Below, one piece after another: positions 1-5,683 of a stretch of 5,683 nt of DNA. Positions within the stretch are counted from its first letter, which is position 1; every line of letters begins with the position of its first letter. The translations under genes were made by a program, and so were the position numbers. The notes beneath the pieces are model-generated. The model had not been told where the DNA came from, did not search any database, and was given only the letters and a program-made list of their open reading frames with translations. Source of the DNA: Lentisphaeria bacterium. GTDB taxonomy: Bacteria; Verrucomicrobiota; Lentisphaeria; Victivallales; UBA1829. The DNA lies in assembly GCA_019408975.1 (NCBI GenBank), contig DXVA01000288.1, positions 1-5,683 on the forward strand, written 5' to 3'.

Positions 1-1010
1 AAACTCCTGTATTTCAATGTATCAAAGATGTTTATTCACAGATACGGGCGTTCGAACCCTATTTTGAAACGGCGCATCCGTATGCGGAAGCAGCAGTCGT
101 TTTTATGAAAACACCGGTATATTTTACTGCGAAGCCGGAGATGCGGGGTGTTGCCGCTTTACTTTCGGAGCTTCAGTTGCAATTTGATGTAATCACTCCG
201 GAAACTGATTTTACCCCGTATCGGTTGTTGATCCTGATGCCGGGGCTGAATGCAGACGCAATGATTCAAAAAAGAATCCGTGCTTATCTGTCGGCAGGAA
301 AGGCGCTTTGGCTGATTGGAGACGCGGGGATGGATTCAGAGAAGAATTTCTTTCCGGAAAGTGAACTGGGAATAAGAACATCCAATGGAAAAATCCCGGA
401 ACCGGCTTATTTTCTGACAGTTCCAGCCTTTTCCGGCAAGCTTGCAAAAATGCCGGTTTCCGTACAGGGAAGTATGCTGAAAATCGAAAATATAGATGCG
501 GAGGTATGCGCAACCGTGGTGGAGCCAGCCATAGCCCGGGGATGGGATGGACTGCATTGTCATTATTATCTTCCTCCGGAACTGGAAACGGAAATACCGG
601 CAGTAACCATCAAAAAGAGAACTGCTTTTTGTGCGTTTAATTTGTTTCTGGGATATCAGAAGTCCGGAGCACAGGAAATGAAGGAACTGGCCGGGAAAAT
701 TATTGATCGTCTGCTGCCTGATCGAATGCTGAAAATAGACGGAGGCCCCTCTTTTCTTCGTGGGATGGTCTCTGTCTCTGCGGACAAGAAATATATTCTG
801 GTCGCATTACACTGTTTTCTGCGAGAAGACAAAGTATGTTGTGGTCCGGTCAACATCCGTTTAAGGGGAAACCGTATGCCGTTCATTCGTATTTTCCGTG
901 GTTCGGACAGGAGTCCGCTATCATTTAAAACTACGGATGGGGAAACGGAAATCACAGTTTCGAAAATCAATGGATTTGAACTGCTGGTTTGTGAAATGAA
1001 AAACTCATAA
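1..1010 (+). CDS. C-terminal part of a glycosidase-type protein with beta-galactosidase trimerisation-like domain (5' truncated by window edge)
   Basis: Reading in frame from base 3, there is no stop before the TAA at 1008-1010, so 335 residues of a longer protein are visible. The first ATG in frame (105) has no good ribosome binding site at normal spacing. The residues before it (for example IRAFEPYFE and HPYAEAAVVF) continue the same fold, so 105 is probably internal. The segment from about visible residue 30 to 110 (AVVF..., YRLLILMPG, then IRAYLSAGKALWLIGDAG) has the alternating strand/helix pattern of the class-I glutamine-amidotransferase-like 'trimerisation' domain that follows the TIM barrel in GH42-type and related glycosidases. 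The rest ends in a beta-rich tail (PSFLRGMVSVSADKKYILVALH...) like the C-terminal domain of such enzymes. The catalytic domain is not in the window, so substrate and GH family cannot be named. No signal peptide can be judged. It is the first visible member of the operon; the next gene starts 22 bases on. Family placement is from pattern recognition only. Confidence 0.8.
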   Translation, partial: TPVFQCIKDVYSQIRAFEPYFETAHPYAEAAVVFMKTPVYFTAKPEMRGVAALLSELQLQFDVITPETDFTPYRLLILMPGLNADAMIQKRIRAYLSAGKALWLIGDAGMDSEKNFFPESELGIRTSNGKIPEPAYFLTVPAFSGKLAKMPVSVQGSMLKIENIDAEVCATVVEPAIARGWDGLHCHYYLPPELETEIPAVTIKKRTAFCAFNLFLGYQKSGAQEMKELAGKIIDRLLPDRMLKIDGGPSFLRGMVSVSADKKYILVALHCFLREDKVCCGPVNIRLRGNRMPFIRIFRGSDRSPLSFKTTDGETEITVSKINGFELLVCEMKNS

Positions 1011-1018
1011 CTTAATAT

Positions 1019-1024
1019 AAGGAG
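1019..1024 (+). promoter_or_regulatory. Shine-Dalgarno site of the SGNH hydrolase gene
   Basis: AAGGAG lies 8 bases before the ATG at 1033, a near-ideal match and spacing. It fixes the start of the SGNH gene and shows that this organism uses ordinary anti-SD pairing. It sits in the 22-base gap after the upstream stop codon, too little room for a separate promoter, which supports co-transcription. Confidence 0.8.
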
Positions 1025-1032
1025 AAGTAGAA

Positions 1033-2220
1033 ATGAAATCTTATCTTGGATTGATCTTTCTGTCCGGTGCAATTCTTTTAAACGGTGCGGAAGATTTGAA
1101 GATTGCCATGGAGAGCGATTTTCAGATTCTGCCAATTAACCGAACCCAAAGCGGCGGTAAACTGGTGTCTGAAAATGGGGAACTCTGCGTGGAAGTGCCG
1201 GAAAAGAAAAGTGCGTTCATGGCGGAAACAAGCAAACACCCGGTCAAAGCGGGCGGTGTTGCGGAGTTGGAAGTGACGGCGGAAGGAAAAGGCAGATTTG
1301 CCCTTCAGATTTATTTCTTTGATGCAGATTCCAGACGCACCGGCTGGATGACCTCTAACCCTGTAACGTTGAAAGAAGGATCGCCGATTACCTTAAAAAG
1401 TCAATTCCGGGTCTCTCCGGATTATGCCAACGGCAAAGAGATCCACTTTATTTCTGCCGGCCTGATCGTATGGGAAAAAGGAAAAATCAAGTTCAGGGAT
1501 TACAAGGGAAAGTATAATGAGGTGTCAAAAAATATGACATTGATTCCGGCTGTGGCAGAGCACGGGGGAATTGTCGTCCGCACCAAAGAACTGACGGAGC
1601 TTGCCAAAGAACTCAGGAACAAAGGCAAACGCCCGGTAATGTTTCTTGGAGATTCCATCACAGAAGGGTGGCGGTATCCCAGGGACGGAAAACCGTATCC
1701 CGGGGGACTGGAAATCTGGAATCGGGATTTTTTACCGCTGGGCGCGGAAAATTTCGGGATTTCCGCGGAAAAAATAGAGCATGTTCTTTATCGGATTACT
1801 GCATGCAATCAATTGCAGTGTAATCCGAAAGCGATCGTATTGATGATCGGGACGAACAATCTCGGGATCGGAGCCCGTCACGGTGCGCCGTCCACTCCGG
1901 AACAGATTGCGGAAGGAATTGGGAATTTACTGAAAATCATGAAAGAAAAAGTGCCGGACGCCAAACTACTGTTAGTTGCCGTCACTCCGCGCGGCGGTCC
2001 GTTCCCCACGGCGAGGATCAATACGTTCCTGCCTGAAATCGCCAGAAAATACGGTGCTGTCTATGTGGACCCCATCCCGGTAATGACCAACAACACAGGC
2101 AATTCGAAAGATCGCACGGTGTTCCGCGACGGACTTCATTTTTCACCGAAAGGCTATGAACTTTATGCTTCCGTACTGCTGCCGGCACTGAAAGAGGCTC
2201 TTCAGAAAGGAAATCAATAA
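1033..2220 (+). CDS. Secreted SGNH/GDSL hydrolase (probable carbohydrate esterase) with N-terminal beta-sandwich module
   Basis: 395 aa. Residues 1-19 form a signal peptide (Lys2, hydrophobic YLGLIFLSGAILL, probable cleavage after LNGA), so it acts outside the cytoplasm. Residues about 25-170 are a beta-rich, carbohydrate-binding-like module; residues about 198-390 are the SGNH hydrolase domain. The diagnostic blocks are all visible: block I GDSIT with nucleophile Ser208, block II Gly242 (NFGIS), block III GTNN with Asn275 (oxyanion hole; the usual GxND has Asn for Asp here), and block V DGLH with Asp366 and His369. The catalytic Ser-Asp-His set is therefore intact. The order GDSIT...GTNN...DGLHxxxxGY resembles the platelet-activating-factor acetylhydrolase beta/gamma-like branch and related sugar esterases. 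The likely reaction is removal of acetyl or other acyl esters from a polysaccharide; the substrate is inferred from its neighbours, not from the sequence. It lies between a glycosidase-type gene and a DUF4838 gene in a tight operon. Confidence 0.9.
   Translation: MKSYLGLIFLSGAILLNGAEDLKIAMESDFQILPINRTQSGGKLVSENGELCVEVPEKKSAFMAETSKHPVKAGGVAELEVTAEGKGRFALQIYFFDADSRRTGWMTSNPVTLKEGSPITLKSQFRVSPDYANGKEIHFISAGLIVWEKGKIKFRDYKGKYNEVSKNMTLIPAVAEHGGIVVRTKELTELAKELRNKGKRPVMFLGDSITEGWRYPRDGKPYPGGLEIWNRDFLPLGAENFGISAEKIEHVLYRITACNQLQCNPKAIVLMIGTNNLGIGARHGAPSTPEQIAEGIGNLLKIMKEKVPDAKLLLVAVTPRGGPFPTARINTFLPEIARKYGAVYVDPIPVMTNNTGNSKDRTVFRDGLHFSPKGYELYASVLLPALKEALQKGNQ
2206..2211 (+). promoter_or_regulatory. 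Weak, distant Shine-Dalgarno for the DUF4838 gene (possible translational coupling)
   Basis: AAAGGA inside the end of the SGNH coding sequence is the only purine-rich candidate before the ATG at 2224; its spacing of about 12 bases is long. The upstream stop codon ends only 3 bases before the ATG, so re-initiation by ribosomes finishing the SGNH gene is a reasonable alternative. This is inference from spacing. Confidence 0.4.
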
Positions 2221-2223
2221 CCG

Positions 2224-5136
2224 ATGAAGCTTATTCTTATTCTGCTGTCTCCGCTGATTTTGGTCACGGGATTCTGCGCGGAGAATCCGCTTGAACTGGT
2301 GAAGAACGGCGTCCCCTCGGCAACCATCGTCCTGAGCGAAAAGCCAACGGCCGGTGCACAGCTGGCTGCTTATGAACTTCAGCATGTAATTCGTCTGATG
2401 ACGGGCGCAGAACTGCCCATGGTCCGCAATGAATCGCAAATCAGGGGAATTCCTCTTTATGTCGGAGAAAGTCCCGGAACAGTCAGAAGAAATCTGAAGT
2501 GTTCGGACTTCGAACCGGAGGAATATACCGTTCGTTTTTTTCCCGATGCGATTGTTATGATGGGCAGCGACGATCCGGAATATGGCAAAGTAAACTACAA
2601 CAATCCGCAGACTTACCCTCGACTGGAGCAGAATCTTCACGCATCCTTGTATGCCGTGTATGATTTCCTGGAACAGTTCTGCGATGTTCGTTTCTATCTG
2701 CCGGGTGATCTGGGAATTGCGTTCACTCCGAGAAAAACGCTTGCAATCAGGAATTGCCATGATATCCGGAGAAAGCCATTCATGAGTGCTATGCGCAACG
2801 TCAATTTCTGCGATCCGGATATTCCCGGATTCAGAGACAATCCGCGTGATCTGGCTTTGCTGAAACACCGTTGGCGCATGGCAACCAATTATGGAATGGC
2901 AAATCATAATACAATGAGCCTGTTCTATCGTTACTGGGGACCCGCCAACCCCAAACATAAAGCATTAGCAAATCTATTTATTGAAAAGCGCCCGGAATAT
3001 TTCGCACAAGGTTATGACGGCAAATACTCCGGTTTCATGCCATGGGCATATCCCGGAGATCCTGATATTCCTTCTCAGGTCTGCTCCACCAATCCCGATG
3101 TGATTCGAATACTTGCCGAACAGGCGGTCAATGCTTATCGCGGCGGAAACAATCCCGGCTCCACCTACCCGCGCTACCGCAGAATTCATGGAATGCCGTT
3201 TACATATCCCATGCTGTTTGAAGACAATAACTCGCACTGTAAATGCAAACGCTGCCAAGATTCTCTTGCGGATAAGCCGCCGGCAGAACGACGCGCATGG
3301 CGTTATTTCAACTTCGTCAATGCAATTGCCGAGGAAGCCGCCAAGTCGGAACCGGAAGCCGGAATCGGAGCCGGAGTTTACAGCATTCCCTATGTGGAAA
3401 GAATCCCGCTCCATAAAAATCTTTCAATTCAAATGATGCTGGGAATTCATGCATGGTATCTTCCCGGCGTGCAAAAACACCATCAGGAATTTTATCAGGC
3501 ATGGAAAAAGAAATCCGGCAAACGCCCGGTCACATTGTGGACTTATATGCTCGCCCCCTGCTGGGATGCTCGGAGGTATCATAACTACCGTCAATTTTTC
3601 CCGGGGTTCTATCCTGAGGCAACGATCCGGATCTTTCGCCAGTTTACTGAGGACGGCGTAAAAGGATGGTTCTGCGAAACATTTCTGGAATTCAATTTTT
3701 TAGAGGTTTATCTCGCTTCGAAGCTCTGTGACAATCCACAGTTCAATGCGGAAAAGGAACTGGAGGAATTTTTCCCCAGATATTTCGGCAGTGCGGCAAA
3801 ACCGATGCGGAATTACTATAAAGAGGTGGAAAAGACTTTCTGGAATCCTGATAATTATCCGCCTGAACTACGGAACCGGCAGATGGGGATGCTGATTCTC
3901 GGGGCCCACACTGATCGGGTCAACTGGGCGCTCGGAACACCGGAACGTCTCGCTGAACTTGACGCATTGTTCCGGGAAGCCGTAAAACTGGCGGCGAATG
4001 ATGTCGAGAAAGCCCGGTTGAAGCTGTTCGAAAACCGGATTCACCGTCAGATGATGGAAGGACGGAAAAAATTCGAACAGCGGGAAAGCGTGCGTTCCGT
4101 TCCCGTCCCGAAGCTGGTGGTTCCGCTGATCCGGAAAACCGGTGACAGGATAGACTGGACCAACTCGGAATGCACCAGGAATTTTAAGACGTTGTTCGGG
4201 AAAGAGGATGCGACACGGACAGAATTCCGGATCGGGCATGACCATGAGAATCTTTATCTTTCCTATCGCGAAATCGGCGCGCCACCGGAGCATGTAAAAG
4301 CGAAAAACGATCCATGGCTGAACAGCATTGAAATCTTTGCAGGAAAAAATATTACGTATCCATTTCATCATCTTGTGGTCACACCGGATGGAAAAGTCGT
4401 CAATTATCTTCATAAAGAGATTAACGGGATCGTAAGCTACGGAAAAAGTCCAATCCCTGCAAAGATCGTCAACAAACAGAAAAATGACGAATGGGAGTTT
4501 CAGCTCTCCATCCCGCTGAGATCCTTGCTGCCGGAAAGTCAGGAAAGCGTGAAATCCGGCGACGAATTGTATTTGAATGTGATGCGGACGCGAACCGGAG
4601 GCCCGGCACTGGCATGGTCGCCGACATTTGACAAAAGCTATCTGAACTCGCTCTATCGAATGGGAAGGATTCGTCTTGCCGGAGCGAGACCTTCCGCAGT
4701 TTTTGCCATTCAGGAAGACTTTACGAAAATGAAACGGCTGGATGATCGGAAATGGCGAATTCCGAATCATGCGGCAAAATCGGGGCACGTGACATTAAAA
4801 AAAGAGGGGCTTCATTTTACCGGTTCGGTCTTCGTCGTATCCGAACAACTTTTTTCTGCCGGTTCAGGAAATGAAATCATTATAAATATAAAAGCTTCAG
4901 GAACAGGAAAAGGATATGTCGGAATTTGCGGCTATCAACAGCTTCCGGGTGAAAACAGAAAAGAGATCACTTATCAAAACCAAATCTTCAATCTGGAAAA
5001 ACAGACGGGCAATCATCGTTTGACCTTGCCTGTCAAAGATACGAAGAATGCGAAAGTAACACATGTCAAGTTGATTCTGGGAACCATATCCACAACGGAA
5101 ATGACCGTAAACCAATTGGATATGAAAATCCAATAA
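2224..5136 (+). CDS. Secreted DUF4838-type glycan-active protein with CBM9-like and C-terminal beta-sandwich domains
   Basis: 970 aa. Residues 1-19 are a signal peptide (MKLILILLSPLILVTGFCA); the Cys18 context (TGFC) is a poor lipobox, so export by signal peptidase I is more likely than lipidation. Residues about 22-175 resemble the alpha-glucuronidase N-terminal / GH20 accessory domain (ATIVLSEKPTAGAQLAAYELQHVI, then PLYVGES, then a YAVYDFLEQF-DVRFYLPG segment). Residues about 230-500 match the DUF4838 core, including EDNNSHCKCKRC (Glu333, Asp334, Cys339, Cys341, Cys344) and GWFCET (Glu485). Residues about 505-620 are helical (FFPRYFGSAAKPMRNYY...). Residues about 635-818 form a CBM9/DOMON-like beta-sandwich (FRIGHDHENLYLSYR, WLNSIEIFAG, WEFQLSIPLRSL). 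Residues about 825-970 are another beta-rich module. The family has a glycosidase-like architecture, but I know of no firmly assigned activity, so hydrolysis is inferred. The start at 2224 gives a good signal peptide and sits 3 bases after the SGNH stop. It is the last gene of the operon. Confidence 0.88.
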   Translation: MKLILILLSPLILVTGFCAENPLELVKNGVPSATIVLSEKPTAGAQLAAYELQHVIRLMTGAELPMVRNESQIRGIPLYVGESPGTVRRNLKCSDFEPEEYTVRFFPDAIVMMGSDDPEYGKVNYNNPQTYPRLEQNLHASLYAVYDFLEQFCDVRFYLPGDLGIAFTPRKTLAIRNCHDIRRKPFMSAMRNVNFCDPDIPGFRDNPRDLALLKHRWRMATNYGMANHNTMSLFYRYWGPANPKHKALANLFIEKRPEYFAQGYDGKYSGFMPWAYPGDPDIPSQVCSTNPDVIRILAEQAVNAYRGGNNPGSTYPRYRRIHGMPFTYPMLFEDNNSHCKCKRCQDSLADKPPAERRAWRYFNFVNAIAEEAAKSEPEAGIGAGVYSIPYVERIPLHKNLSIQMMLGIHAWYLPGVQKHHQEFYQAWKKKSGKRPVTLWTYMLAPCWDARRYHNYRQFFPGFYPEATIRIFRQFTEDGVKGWFCETFLEFNFLEVYLASKLCDNPQFNAEKELEEFFPRYFGSAAKPMRNYYKEVEKTFWNPDNYPPELRNRQMGMLILGAHTDRVNWALGTPERLAELDALFREAVKLAANDVEKARLKLFENRIHRQMMEGRKKFEQRESVRSVPVPKLVVPLIRKTGDRIDWTNSECTRNFKTLFGKEDATRTEFRIGHDHENLYLSYREIGAPPEHVKAKNDPWLNSIEIFAGKNITYPFHHLVVTPDGKVVNYLHKEINGIVSYGKSPIPAKIVNKQKNDEWEFQLSIPLRSLLPESQESVKSGDELYLNVMRTRTGGPALAWSPTFDKSYLNSLYRMGRIRLAGARPSAVFAIQEDFTKMKRLDDRKWRIPNHAAKSGHVTLKKEGLHFTGSVFVVSEQLFSAGSGNEIIINIKASGTGKGYVGICGYQQLPGENRKEITYQNQIFNLEKQTGNHRLTLPVKDTKNAKVTHVKLILGTISTTEMTVNQLDMKIQ

Positions 5137-5139
5137 AGA

Positions 5140-5162
5140 TGCCGGCAGTTCAATTTCCGGCA
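5140..5162 (+). terminator. Short hairpin after the operon (weak terminator candidate)
   Basis: TGCCGG (5140-5145) can pair with CCGGCA (5157-5162), a 6-bp GC-rich stem with an 11-base loop, starting 4 bases after the DUF4838 stop codon. It is followed by CTTAAAAAA, not a T run, so it does not fit a standard intrinsic terminator. It may protect the mRNA 3' end or act in factor-dependent termination. The position is suggestive; the function is uncertain. Confidence 0.35.
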
Positions 5163-5194
5163 CTTAAAAAATGAATTTATTTTCCGAAAAGAAT

Positions 5195-5224
5195 TTGAAT
5201 TCCGGAAAAAACGTGCCATATTAT
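5195..5224 (+). promoter_or_regulatory. Probable sigma-70-type promoter of tRNA-Thr
   Basis: TTGAAT (5195-5200) as the -35 element and TATTAT (5219-5224) as the -10 element are separated by 18 bases. They match the consensus at 4 of 6 and 5 of 6 positions. The predicted transcription start, about 5231, lies a few bases before the mature tRNA 5' end at 5238, leaving a short 5' leader for RNase P. The match is by eye and the region is AT-rich, so chance matches are possible. Confidence 0.45.
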
Positions 5225-5237
5225 TCGCGTCTTACGG

Positions 5238-5312
5238 GCCAGCTTAGCTCAGTGGTAGAGCAACGGTTTTGTAAACCGTCGGTCGGAGGTTCGAATCCAT
5301 CAGCTGGCTCCA
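5238..5312 (+). tRNA. tRNA-Thr (anticodon UGU)
   Basis: A full 75-base cloverleaf with encoded CCA. Acceptor stem GCCAGCT/AGCTGGC has 7 perfect pairs and discriminator T. The D arm is GCTC-AGTGGTA-GAGC. The anticodon stem ACGGT/ACCGT is perfect, with loop TTTGTAA placing anticodon TGT at 5270-5272, reading ACA and other ACN threonine codons. The variable loop is CGGTC. The T arm is GGAGG-TTCGAAT-CCATC, with a normal T loop but an A-A mismatch and a G-U pair in the stem. The first pairs G1-C72 and C2-G71 agree with bacterial tRNA-Thr. Its own promoter appears to lie just upstream, so it is probably not part of the glycan operon. Confidence 0.95.
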
Positions 5313-5427
5313 TTTTTATGTACGGATTTCATAGGGAGTTATAGCGAAAAATACAGTTTTAGAACTTTTTTATCATGTATCTTTTGCTAATTTTCTGCTA
5401 TGGTTTTTAAGCTTTATATCAGCTAGG
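5313..5427. other. AT-rich intergenic stretch, no gene seen
   Basis: By hand count about 33 of 115 bases are G or C (about 29%), far lower than the flanking coding regions. It begins with TTTTT directly after the tRNA CCA and contains a second T run (5376-5381 area) that could help end tRNA transcription, but I see no clear stem before either. No open frame with a start and ribosome binding site is evident. Confidence 0.6.
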
Positions 5428-5455
5428 CAATCCCCGAAAATACTTTCAGGGATTG
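5428..5455 (-). terminator. 12-bp hairpin downstream of the minus-strand gene (terminator candidate)
   Basis: In the minus-strand RNA, CAATCCCTGAAA pairs with UUUCGGGGAUUG around a GUAU tetraloop, giving 12 continuous pairs with one U-G wobble. In plus-strand RNA the same position is a C-A mismatch (5435 against 5448), so the structure is best formed by transcripts of the minus-strand gene, whose stop codon lies 14 bases upstream of it. No U run follows (CCUAGCUGAU), so it may be a non-canonical terminator or a 3'-end stabiliser. Confidence 0.6.
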
Positions 5456-5469
5456 TTATGATAATAGTT

Positions 5470-5683
5470 CTACGCATATATTGCGGTGCCGTCAAGAGTC
5501 CTGACTTTGTCGCGGATTTCTCGAAGGAAATTGTTTGTTGCGGCAAAACCGTCTGTCACTTCTTTCGGGGCTTTCGGCTCCTGTTTCGGACCGGTTTTTG
5601 GTGTCATCGCTCCGGCAATGATTGATGCGGGATCATGCGCTTTCCTGAATATCTGTGGAACTGCAAACGGTGCGAACTTTCTC
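5470..5683 (-). CDS. C-terminal end of an unidentified protein (5' part beyond window)
   Basis: On the minus strand, the frame from 5682 down to the TAG at 5470-5472 is open for 70 codons and continues past the right edge. The start codon is not visible. The visible end reads from KFAPFAVPQIF through a Pro/Lys-rich linker (PKTGPKQEPKAPKEV, no secondary structure expected) to a terminal amphipathic helix (NNFLREIRDKV) ending GTAIYA. The composition is reasonable for a protein, whereas the plus-strand frame opposite it gives an unlikely Cys/Phe/Arg-rich product. A strand-matched hairpin follows the stop. I do not recognise the family. A flexible linker plus final helix occurs at the ends of some phage tail and other structural proteins, but that is only an impression. 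It faces the tRNA and glycan operon convergently and looks functionally unrelated to them. Confidence 0.65.
   Translation of the reverse strand, partial: RKFAPFAVPQIFRKAHDPASIIAGAMTPKTGPKQEPKAPKEVTDGFAATNNFLREIRDKVRTLDGTAIYA

Noticed and set aside
656..1135. 159-codon open frame on the minus strand across the first gene junction
   Set aside because: Antisense to the glycosidase-type gene end and the SGNH start, including its ribosome binding site; Ser/Arg-rich product with no recognisable fold.
2224..2283. Lipoprotein signal for the DUF4838 protein (Cys18)
   Set aside because: The residues before the Cys are T-G-F, with Phe at -1 and Thr at -3, which does not fit a lipobox; a standard signal peptide is more likely.
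2143..2958. 271-codon open frame on the minus strand across the SGNH/DUF4838 junction
   Set aside because: It lies antisense to two well-supported genes, has no recognisable domain, and its translation is rich in Ile, His, Cys and Gln as expected from reading coding DNA backwards.
3868..4788. 306-codon open frame on the minus strand
   Set aside because: Entirely antisense to the DUF4838 gene; the product is rich in Phe, Pro, Arg and Cys with no domain pattern, which marks a shadow frame.
5470..5649. Plus-strand open frame opposite the right-edge gene
   Set aside because: It is open for about 50 codons but gives a Cys/Phe/Arg-rich product with no start and ribosome binding site; the minus-strand reading is more protein-like and has a matching hairpin after its stop.
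1..5683. CRISPR array, insertion sequence, riboswitch or anti-phage system
   Set aside because: I saw no regularly spaced direct repeats, no transposase motif or terminal inverted repeats, and no conserved riboswitch core; all long coding regions fit glycan-active proteins.

Overview
The window looks like part of a chromosome from a carbohydrate-degrading bacterium of the PVC group, most likely a Lentisphaerota / Victivallis-like organism. This is inferred from content: a secreted DUF4838-type protein beside an SGNH hydrolase and a glycosidase-type protein, a combination I associate with those genomes. Genes use ATG starts and an AAGGAG ribosome binding site. No ribosomal or marker gene is present to confirm the taxonomy.

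Bases 1-5136 hold a tightly packed plus-strand cluster of three genes. (1) The 3' part of a glycosidase-type gene, whose reading frame is open through the left edge, so its catalytic region lies outside the window. (2) After 22 bases, a secreted SGNH/GDSL hydrolase (395 aa) with an N-terminal beta-sandwich module. (3) After 3 bases, a secreted 970-aa multidomain DUF4838 protein with an N-terminal alpha-glucuronidase/GH20-accessory-like domain, a DUF4838 core, a CBM9-like domain and a C-terminal beta-sandwich. The spacing implies one operon. The simplest model is cooperative breakdown of a decorated glycan: the SGNH enzyme removes ester groups, the DUF4838 protein binds and possibly cleaves the chain, and the first protein hydrolyses released oligosaccharides.

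Bases 5137-5237 are a short spacer with a weak hairpin and a plausible sigma-70-type promoter for the tRNA that follows. Bases 5238-5312 encode tRNA-Thr(UGU) with an encoded CCA end and an unusual mismatch in the T stem. Bases 5313-5427 are very AT-rich (about 29% GC by hand count) with no gene that I can see.

On the minus strand, 5470-5683 is the C-terminal end of a gene entering from the right. It is followed by a 12-bp hairpin (5428-5455) that pairs fully only in the minus-strand RNA, which supports both the gene and its direction. The tRNA, the composition change and an unrelated convergent gene make this a possible boundary between the glycan cluster and a different block, perhaps an integrated element, but no integrase or attachment repeat is visible.
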